Below, piece after piece: positions 1 to 5,003 of a DNA stretch of 5,600 nucleotides. Below the pieces are notes generated by a model. It was given only the letters and a program-made list of their open reading frames with translations, was not told the origin of the DNA and ran no database searches. Within the stretch, counting starts at the first letter, position 1, and every line of letters starts with the position of its first letter. The stretch is from Dermatophilaceae bacterium (GTDB taxonomy: Bacteria; Actinomycetota; Actinomycetes; Actinomycetales; Dermatophilaceae). The translations under genes were made by a program, and so were the position numbers. The stretch is taken from the NCBI GenBank assembly GCA_013361975.1, contig JABFXB010000119.1, positions 1 to 5,600 on the forward strand, read 5' to 3'.

Positions 1-212
1 TCCGCCTCCACCCGCGCCTTCACGGCCTCCAGCGCCTCGACCCGCGCCATCACCCGCTCACCCGCCCGCACCAGGCCCTCGGTCACCTCCACCGAGCGAG
101 CCCGCGCGTCCTTCTCCTGCGAAACGGGCGAGTGCTGACCGCCGTCGCACGGGGCGTACTCCACCTCACGAAGCCATGCCCAAGAGGCTCGCGATGCTGC
201 GACATACGGCAT
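1..212 (-). CDS. N-terminal part of an unidentified protein, possibly DUF222/HNH endonuclease (13E12-repeat type)
   Basis: An open frame runs leftward from 212 and leaves the window at base 1, giving 70 codons and no stop. The start ATG at 212-210 is chosen because GGAGG (224-220, within a longer GGGGAGGGG) lies 7 nt upstream. An in-frame ATG at 251-249 has no Shine-Dalgarno and sits inside the predicted -10, so it is unlikely. The visible protein begins MPYVAASRASWAWLREVEYA. After about residue 30 it becomes a charged, Ala/Glu/Arg-rich helical stretch (ERVMARVEALEAVKARVEAE) that could be coiled coil. No catalytic motif is in view. That helix, together with an SOS-like box in the promoter, resembles the start of actinobacterial DUF222/HNH proteins, some of which in mycobacteria are LexA-regulated. 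This assignment is inference; any helical regulatory or structural protein remains possible. The frame itself is well supported, the function is not. Confidence 0.6.
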   Translation of the reverse strand, partial: MPYVAASRASWAWLREVEYAPCDGGQHSPVSQEKDARARSVEVTEGLVRAGERVMARVEALEAVKARVEA

Positions 213-249
213 ACGAACCCCTCCCCTCTGCGCTCTTTCGTCTACCTCC

Positions 250-278
250 ATTAGAACACGTGTGCTACACATTGGGAA
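250..278 (-). promoter_or_regulatory. Predicted sigma-70-type promoter of the leftward edge gene
   Basis: On the minus strand TTCCCA (278-273, 4 of 6 matches to TTGACA) and TCTAAT (255-250, 5 of 6 matches to TATAAT) are separated by exactly 17 bp. Transcription would start near 243, leaving a 5' leader of about 30 nt that contains the Shine-Dalgarno at 224-220 and the ATG at 212. The elements are read directly from the sequence; promoter activity is inferred. Confidence 0.5.
252..267. promoter_or_regulatory. LexA/SOS-box-like palindrome
   Basis: TAGAACACGTGTGCTA is a 16-bp palindrome with a single mismatched pair (255/264). It contains GAAC-N4-GTGC, one base from the GAAC-N4-GTTC core of Gram-positive LexA boxes, and matches 9 of 12 defined positions of the mycobacterial form TCGAAC-N4-GTTCGA. 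It overlaps the -10 and spacer of the leftward promoter, where a bound repressor would block transcription. LexA is the best candidate, but any dimeric repressor preferring ACACGTGT could fit. Confidence 0.45.
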
Positions 279-384
279 GGGGGAGTTAGCTTCTGTGGAC
301 AACGAATCCGCCTGCGTGACAGACCAATTCGCAGACCGTCGGACGAGACCCCCGCGGACAGGCGGAACGGTGCGTCCACGATGA

Positions 385-414
385 GGACACGCGCTCCCAC
401 GTTCCGGACACGCG
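385..414. repeat. Two 9-bp direct repeats with 21-bp period in the metY promoter region
   Basis: GGACACGCG occurs at 385-393 and again at 406-414. The 21-bp period is two turns of B-DNA, so both copies face the same side of the helix. The second copy ends 4 bp before the predicted -10 (419-424) and covers the area where a -35 or spacer would lie. A one-mismatch relative, GGACAGGCG, lies at 356-364 but is out of phase. The arrangement suggests an operator or activator site; no regulator is identified. Confidence 0.4.
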
Positions 415-418
415 TACG

Positions 419-424
419 TACACT
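419..424 (+). promoter_or_regulatory. Possible -10 element for the riboswitch-metY transcript
   Basis: TACACT fits the actinobacterial TAnnnT -10 pattern. A start about 7 nt downstream, near 431, would begin the transcript almost exactly at the 5' edge of the SAM-IV aptamer (433), which is the usual arrangement. No good -35 hexamer is seen 16-18 bp upstream, so the promoter may need an activator, or the call may be wrong. Confidence 0.35.
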
Positions 425-432
425 CGCGAGTA

Positions 433-549
433 GGTCATGAGTGCCAGCGCCAAGCCCCGGCTCGCTGGCCGGCAACCCTCCCACCGCGGCGGGGTGCCCC
501 GGGTGAGGACCTGGCCCGTCGACGCCACCCGGCGCTCGGGCAAGCGCGG
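433..549 (+). promoter_or_regulatory. SAM-IV riboswitch aptamer
   Basis: This leader RNA senses S-adenosylmethionine and should lower metY expression when SAM is plentiful. It closely matches the SAM-IV class typical of actinobacteria, as I remember the mycobacterial example. P1 is formed by GGTC (433-436) with GACC (508-511). P2 is GCCAGC (443-448) with GCTGGC (464-469). The conserved CCGGCAACC follows at 469-477. P3 is built from CCTCC and GGGG around a loop holding CCGCG (484-488). P5 is GCCCG (514-518) with CGGGC (537-541), plus inner CGCC/GGCG (523-526/531-534). The class-defining pseudoknot is CCGCG (484-488) with CGCGG (545-549). A second pseudoknot between the P2 loop (CCCCGG, 455-460) and the strand near 497-503 is plausible. 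Its place directly before metY fits the known targets of this class. Confidence 0.93.
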
Positions 550-582
550 AGAGCTCCTCTCCCGCACCGACCCGTCGGTGCG
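548..582 (+). promoter_or_regulatory. Two adjacent hairpins after the aptamer, possible expression platform
   Basis: GGAGAG (548-553) can pair with CTCTCC (557-562) around a 3-nt loop. CGCACCGA (563-570) pairs perfectly with TCGGTGCG (575-582) around CCCG. Neither is followed by a T-run, so a classical intrinsic terminator is unlikely. The first hairpin shares bases 548-549 with the aptamer's pseudoknot strand (545-549). Its CTCTC (557-561) is also complementary to the GAGAG (621-625) that is the likely metY Shine-Dalgarno. A translational switch is therefore possible but is inferred from pairing alone. Confidence 0.4.
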
Positions 583-635
583 CCGGCCCGATCACCGCAG
601 GCCCGGTCATCGACACGACAGAGAGCACACGACAG

Positions 636-1952
636 ATGACCGAGCCGAACTGGTCCTTCGAGACCAAGCAGATCCACGCCGGCCAGAGCGCCGACAGCAC
701 CACGGGAGCGCGCGCCCTGCCGATCTACCAGACGACGAGCTACGTCTTCAACGACACCGACCACGCGGCGAACCTGTTCGGGCTCAGGGAGTTCGGCAAC
801 ATCTACACCCGGATCATGAACCCGACGACCGACGTCGTGGAGCAGCGCATCGCCGCGCTCGAGGGCGGCGTGGGAGCCCTCCTCGTCGCGTCGGGCCAGT
901 CGGCCACGACGCTCGCCCTGCTCAACATCGCCGAGGCGGGCGACCACATCGTGGCCTCGCCGAGCCTCTACGGCGGCACCGTGAACCTGCTGAAGTTCAC
1001 CCTGCCCAAGCTCGGCGTCCAGGTGAGCTTCGTCGAGGACCCCACGTCGATCGACTCCTGGCGCGCCGCGGTGCGCCCGAACACCAAGGCGTTCTTCGGC
1101 GAGACCATCGCGAACCCGAAAGCCGAGGTGCTCGACATCGAGGCCGTCGCCGGGCTCGCCCACGAGGTCGGCGTGCCGCTCGTCGTCGACAACACCATCG
1201 CGACGCCGTACGTCATCCGCCCGATCGAGTGGGGCGCCGACGTCGTCGTGCACTCCGCGACGAAGTACCTCGGCGGTCACGGCACGTCGATCGCGGGCGT
1301 GATCGTCGACGCGGGCCGGTTCGACTACGCGAAGGACCCCGAGAAGTTCCCGAACTACAACACCCCCGAGGAGAGCTACCACGGTCTCGTGTTCGCGCGT
1401 GACCTCGGCGTCGGCAGCCCCCTCGGCGCGAACCTCGCCTACATCCTCAAGGCGCGTGTCCAGCTGCTCCGCGACCTCGGCCCCTCGGCGGCGCCGTTCA
1501 ACGCGTTCCTCATCGCGCAGGGGCTCGAGACGCTGTCGCTGCGCATCGAGCGCCACCTCGAGAACGCGGCCAAGGTCGCCGCATACCTCCAGGGCCACGA
1601 CCAGGTCGAGCGCGTCGTCTGGGCGTCCCTGCCCGACAGCCCTTCCCACGCGACGGCCCAGAAGTACGCGCCCCGTGGCGCGGGTGCCGTGCTGTCCTTC
1701 GAGATCACCGGCGGCCTCGAGGCGGGCAAGAAGTTCGTCGAGGCCCTGACCCTGCACAGCCACGTGGCGAACATCGGCGACGTGCGCTCCCTCGTCATCC
1801 ACCCGGCGTCGACGACGCACTCTCAGGGCCCCGACGAGGACCGCCTGGCAGCCGGGGTGACGCCCGGGCTGGTGCGCCTGTCGGTCGGCATCGAGAACAT
1901 CGACGACATCGTCGCCGACCTCGAGCAGGGGTTCGCCGCCGCCAAGGCCTGA
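636..1952 (+). CDS. metY: O-acetylhomoserine sulfhydrylase (PLP-dependent, Cys/Met metabolism family)
   Basis: This cytosolic enzyme joins O-acetylhomoserine with sulfide to give homocysteine, the direct-sulfhydrylation route to methionine; many relatives also accept O-acetylserine. The 438 residues match the family's usual length of about 430. Visible landmarks are YTRIMNPT (57-64; Tyr57 and Arg59 contact the PLP phosphate of the partner subunit), Tyr111 in SLYGGT stacking on the cofactor, Asp185 in VVDNT binding the pyridine nitrogen, Lys210 in HSATKYLGGHG as the Schiff-base lysine, and Arg414 in RLSVGIE for the substrate carboxylate. The insertion around 227-250 (FDYAKDPEKFPNY...) separates this subgroup from cystathionine synthases and lyases. 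The ATG at 636 follows AGAGAG (620-625) by 10 nt. The SAM-IV riboswitch upstream independently supports a methionine role. The usual partner metX does not follow; the next gene is a peptidase. No defects are seen. Confidence 0.95.
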   Translation: MTEPNWSFETKQIHAGQSADSTTGARALPIYQTTSYVFNDTDHAANLFGLREFGNIYTRIMNPTTDVVEQRIAALEGGVGALLVASGQSATTLALLNIAEAGDHIVASPSLYGGTVNLLKFTLPKLGVQVSFVEDPTSIDSWRAAVRPNTKAFFGETIANPKAEVLDIEAVAGLAHEVGVPLVVDNTIATPYVIRPIEWGADVVVHSATKYLGGHGTSIAGVIVDAGRFDYAKDPEKFPNYNTPEESYHGLVFARDLGVGSPLGANLAYILKARVQLLRDLGPSAAPFNAFLIAQGLETLSLRIERHLENAAKVAAYLQGHDQVERVVWASLPDSPSHATAQKYAPRGAGAVLSFEITGGLEAGKKFVEALTLHSHVANIGDVRSLVIHPASTTHSQGPDEDRLAAGVTPGLVRLSVGIENIDDIVADLEQGFAAAKA

Positions 1953-1999
1953 GCGACACCAAGGTGTGGCGGGTCGGCACGGCTGGCACGATGGCGGCC

Positions 2000-3043
2000 A
2001 TGCCGATCCGCTACCCCGCCCCGCTGCGACCCGGCGACCGGATGGGCGTCACCTCGCCGAGCTCCGGCGTCGACGACACCCTCTGGGGGCGCTTCACGTA
2101 TGCCGTCCAGACCCTTCGCGACCGCGGCTTCGACGTCGTCGTGGGCGAGCTCAACCACGCGCCCACCCAGGTGAGCGGGCCCCGCGAGGCGCGCGCCGAA
2201 GAGCTCATGGCGATGCTCCTCGACCCCACGATCAGGGCGGTCATCCCGCCGTGGGGCGGCGAGACCGGCATCGACCTGCTCGACCTGCTCGACCTCGATG
2301 CCATCGCGGCGGCCGAGCCGACGTGGTGCGTCGGCTTCTCCGACACGTCGACGTGGCTCACCCCGGTGACGCTCACGACGGGCCTGGCGACGATCCACGG
2401 GCAGAACCTCATGGACACGCCGTACGCGTTGCCAGACGGCATACTCCACTGGGTCGACGTCGCATCCGCGTCGTCTGGCGACGAGCTGCAGCAGCACTCC
2501 CCCGGGCGGTTCCGCGACGGCGGCTGGGACGACTACGCCACCGACCCGACCGTCTCGACGATGACGCTCGAGGGACGAGGCACGTGGACCCGCATCGACG
2601 AGGGCCACGAGGACGAGCCCGTGACCCTCGAGGGGCGGCTCGTCGGAGGCTGCGTCGAGACGTTGAGCTTCCTCGCCGGCGGGCGCTACGCCGACACGAA
2701 CGCCTTTGCGGCACAGCATGCCCCGGAGGGTTTGATCATCCTGCTCGACATCGCCGAGTGGCGGTCCTACGACATCTGCCGGGCCCTGCACGCGATGCGT
2801 CTGCGCGGCTGGTTCGACGCCGCGAACGGCATCCTCGTGTCGCGTACGCGCACGCCGGAGCCCGACGGCTTCACGCAGCACGACGCGGTGCGTGACGCCC
2901 TCGGCATGCTGGGCCTGCCCATCGTCGCCGACGTCGAGTGCGGCCACGTCGCCCCGTTCCTCGCGCTCGTCCAGGGCGCCTCCACGACGGTCGTCCACGA
3001 ACCCGAGAACGGCACGCACACCATCACGCAGCGCCTGGACTAG
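2000..3043 (+). CDS. S66-family peptidase, MccF/LD-carboxypeptidase-like
   Basis: S66 serine peptidases include LdcA, which trims D-Ala from muropeptide tetrapeptides in wall recycling, and MccF, which hydrolyses microcin C-type peptide-nucleotides. This 347-residue protein resembles the MccF-like branch: APLRPGDRMGVTSPSS at the N-terminus, VSGPREARAEELM (58-70), PPWGGE (83-88), nucleophile Ser114 in VGFSD, HGQNLMDTP (133-141), GGCVETL (216-222) and His316 in VECGHVAPF. The position that normally carries the catalytic Glu appears to be Asp250 in LILLD-type context (IILLDIAEW). No signal peptide is seen, so it is probably cytosolic. The start is chosen by family fit (MPIRYPAPLRPGD). ATG 1991 and GTG 1964 are in-frame alternatives, and none has a convincing Shine-Dalgarno. 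It lies 47 bp after metY on the same strand, so readthrough is possible although no shared pathway is obvious. The exact substrate cannot be told from sequence. Confidence 0.85.
   Translation: MPIRYPAPLRPGDRMGVTSPSSGVDDTLWGRFTYAVQTLRDRGFDVVVGELNHAPTQVSGPREARAEELMAMLLDPTIRAVIPPWGGETGIDLLDLLDLDAIAAAEPTWCVGFSDTSTWLTPVTLTTGLATIHGQNLMDTPYALPDGILHWVDVASASSGDELQQHSPGRFRDGGWDDYATDPTVSTMTLEGRGTWTRIDEGHEDEPVTLEGRLVGGCVETLSFLAGGRYADTNAFAAQHAPEGLIILLDIAEWRSYDICRALHAMRLRGWFDAANGILVSRTRTPEPDGFTQHDAVRDALGMLGLPIVADVECGHVAPFLALVQGASTTVVHEPENGTHTITQRLD
2272..2298 (+). repeat. Three 9-bp tandem units inside the S66 peptidase gene
   Basis: CGACCTGCT occurs twice in direct tandem (2272-2280, 2281-2289), followed by a diverged third unit CGACCTCGA (2290-2298). 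Together they encode a Leu/Asp run, DLLDLLDLD, just before the nucleophile region. The frame is kept, so copy-number change would add or remove three residues without a frameshift. It may only reflect codon bias in a Leu/Asp-rich helix. Confidence 0.5.
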
Positions 3044-3063
3044 CGCCTCCCCCGCCCGAGGCG
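3044..3063. terminator. Hairpin between convergent genes, possible bidirectional terminator
   Basis: CGCCTC (3044-3049) pairs with GAGGCG (3058-3063) around an 8-nt C-rich loop. It fills most of the 25-bp gap between the stop of the S66 gene (3043) and the stop of the antiporter gene (3069). There is no T-run on either strand, which is common for actinobacterial terminators but leaves the call weak. Confidence 0.4.
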
Positions 3064-3068
3064 AGGGG

Positions 3069-4955
3069 TCAGCCGACGACCTCGTCGACGAAGCACCACC
3101 GCCACGACTCACCGGGCTCCAGCGAGCGCATGACCGGGTGCGAGGTCTCGTGGAAGTGCGCGCTCGCGTGCTTGAACTCGGACGAGTCGCAGCAGCCGAC
3201 GTGCCCGCACTCGAGGCACAGGCGCAGGTGCACCCACGTCGTGCCGTCGCGCAGGCACTCCTCACACCCCTGGGGGGTGAGGGGCTCGGCGCACGCGCCG
3301 CTGTCCTGGAGGTGCTCGCAAGGAGCCTCGATGGTGTCCACGGGCAACATCTCACTTTCTGCCAGTCGGCTCTCCTGGTCCTCGAGCCGGTCGAGCATGG
3401 TCTCCTCGAGGTCGAGGGCGCCGAGGACGGTGCGCAGCACGACGTCGTCGGCCCGGCCCTCGTCACGCAGCCGCAGCACCTCGCCGCGCTCGGCGTCGAG
3501 CATCTGCAGCCGTGCGCGGCGGTACTGCGTGCTCGGGGTCTCGACCCCGTCGAGACCGCGCGGTCCGAGTCGCTCCCACAGCTGGTTGACGCGGTCGGAG
3601 GAGCGCTCACGCAGCACGTCCTTGGTGGACTCGTCGACGTCGGCCATCTGCTCGAGCACGTCGAGGCCCGACCGGGTCGCGGCCTGGAGCACCGTGGCGG
3701 CCTGCAGAGCGTCCTCCCGGGGGTCGGGCCCGCGCACGCCCAGGCGGCGCGCCACCCACGGCAGCGTCGTGCCCTGGATGAGCAGGGTCCCGATGGTCAC
3801 CACCACGGCGATGAGGATCAGCACCGCGCGCGCCTTGGTCTCCGGCGGCAGCAGCAGCGCGGCGGCCAGTGTCACCACACCGCGCATACCGGCCCACGAC
3901 AGCACCGCCGAGTGCGACCACGGGGTCTCCGCCTCGGCCCGCATCACGTGGGTGCGCAGGTAGCGGAACGGGAAGACCCAGAGCGGGCGCAGCAGCAGGA
4001 CCGCGACGAGGGTCCCGACGGCGGCGACGGTGATCCGGCCAGCCGAGAGCTGCGAGCTGCGGACGTTCTCGACGACGTAGAAGACCTGCAGCCCGATCAG
4101 CAGGAAGACGGTGTTCTCCAGGAGGAACTGGATCGAGACCCAGTTGATCCGCTCGCTGAGGCGCGAGGCGCCCGACTGCGTGCGCGGGGACTTGTGGCCG
4201 AGCACGAGCCCCGCCGTGACGACGGCGATGACACCGGAGGCGTGCACCTCCTCGGCGGGCACGTAGGCGGCGAAGGGCACCATGAACGAGAGCACCGTGT
4301 CGAAGGCCGGCTCGGTCGAGAAGCGCTTGCGCAGGACCACGACCACGAGCGACACGACGAAGCCGATCGCCGCCCCGCCCAGCGAGGCCCAGAGGAAGTC
4401 GAGAACGACCCGGCCGAACGTCACGTCGGTGGCGACCGCGCTGGACGCCAGGCCGGCGGCGGCCAGGGCCGTGCGCAGCGACACGAGGGCGGTCGCGTCG
4501 TTGACGAGCGACTCGCCCTCGAGGATGGAGACGAGGCGCCGCGGCAGGCCGATCTGACGGCCGACCGCCGTGGCGGCCACGGCGTCGGGCGGGGCCACCA
4601 CCGCGCCGATCGCGAAGGCGACCCCGAACGGCAGGTCGAGCACCGGGCCGAGGAAGGCCGCCACACCGAGGGCGGTGAAGAGCACCAGCCCGACCGAGAG
4701 GCCGAGGATGGTGGCCCGGTTGTTGCGGAAGTCGACGAGCGACGTCTGGATCGCGGCGGCATACAGCAGGGGCGGCAGGATGCCGAGCAGCACGACGTCG
4801 GGGCTGAGGGCGACCTCCGGCACGAAGGGCAGGTACGAGCCGGCGATGCCGAGGACGATGAGCACGAGCGGCGCCGGCAGCTCGAAGCGGTCGGCGAGCC
4901 ACGCGCCCCCGAGGACGGTGGCCGCGATGGCGAGCAGCCCGATGGCGATCTCCAC
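3069..4955 (-). CDS. CPA1-family Na+/H+ antiporter with C-terminal UBP-type zinc finger
   Basis: This inner-membrane exchanger probably moves Na+ (or K+) against H+ for pH and salt balance. The first 405 or so of 628 residues are an antiporter domain with about 12 hydrophobic segments. It carries Pro-Pro-Asp (122-124) in a predicted broken helix, the cation-binding Asn152-Asp153 in EGESLVNDATALV (146-158), and Arg358 in SWAGMRGVVTLAAAL (353-367). Residues 410-540 are charged and helical, likely a cytosolic linker. The tail (about 546-621) is a UBP-type zinc finger: Cys546/His548, Cys564/Cys567, Cys580/Cys583, His585, Cys588-Cys589 and His596/600/606 fit the family pattern, including RLCLECGHVGCCDSS. 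Start GTG 4955-4953 has AGGA (4966-4963) 7 nt upstream; an ATG at 4963 is in another frame. It begins 48 bp after the aminotransferase stop and converges on the S66 gene. The ion preference and the zinc-finger partner are unknown. Confidence 0.92.
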   Translation of the reverse strand: MEIAIGLLAIAATVLGGAWLADRFELPAPLVLIVLGIAGSYLPFVPEVALSPDVVLLGILPPLLYAAAIQTSLVDFRNNRATILGLSVGLVLFTALGVAAFLGPVLDLPFGVAFAIGAVVAPPDAVAATAVGRQIGLPRRLVSILEGESLVNDATALVSLRTALAAAGLASSAVATDVTFGRVVLDFLWASLGGAAIGFVVSLVVVVLRKRFSTEPAFDTVLSFMVPFAAYVPAEEVHASGVIAVVTAGLVLGHKSPRTQSGASRLSERINWVSIQFLLENTVFLLIGLQVFYVVENVRSSQLSAGRITVAAVGTLVAVLLLRPLWVFPFRYLRTHVMRAEAETPWSHSAVLSWAGMRGVVTLAAALLLPPETKARAVLILIAVVVTIGTLLIQGTTLPWVARRLGVRGPDPREDALQAATVLQAATRSGLDVLEQMADVDESTKDVLRERSSDRVNQLWERLGPRGLDGVETPSTQYRRARLQMLDAERGEVLRLRDEGRADDVVLRTVLGALDLEETMLDRLEDQESRLAESEMLPVDTIEAPCEHLQDSGACAEPLTPQGCEECLRDGTTWVHLRLCLECGHVGCCDSSEFKHASAHFHETSHPVMRSLEPGESWRWCFVDEVVG

Positions 4956-5003
4956 GACGCCATCCTGCCGTACGCCGCCGACCGGCAGCCCGTGCCGTTC
5001 GCG

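Noticed and set aside
249..251. In-frame ATG as a longer start for the left-edge gene
   Set aside because: It has no Shine-Dalgarno and lies within the predicted -10; the ATG at 212 has an ideal ribosome binding site.
307..366. 8-bp inverted repeat TCCGCCTG (307-314) and CAGGCGGA (359-366)
   Set aside because: The arms are 44 bp apart and GC-rich, so chance is likely and no function is suggested by position.
563..582. Perfect 8-bp hairpin in the metY leader as an intrinsic terminator
   Set aside because: No U-tract follows within the next 20 bases, so it is kept only as part of a possible expression platform.
435..1820. Long minus-strand open frame opposite metY, with a shorter plus-strand frame (437-1402) starting inside the riboswitch
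   Set aside because: Both overlap metY, whose motifs are unmistakable. Their Arg/Ala-rich or Val/Asp/Glu/Arg-rich products are the usual shadows of high-GC codon bias.
1956..1967. ACACC-AA-GGTGT inverted repeat just after metY as a terminator
   Set aside because: The stem is only 4-5 bp with almost no loop and no T-run, too weak to call.
1823..3610. 595-codon minus-strand open frame opposite the S66 gene and running into the antiporter region
   Set aside because: It shows no recognisable domain, has low-complexity Arg/Ser/Ala composition, and conflicts with two well-supported genes.
2938..3963. Plus-strand open frame across the S66 end and antiporter region
   Set aside because: It is a Ser/Arg/Thr-rich shadow that crosses the convergent gap and has no domain signal.
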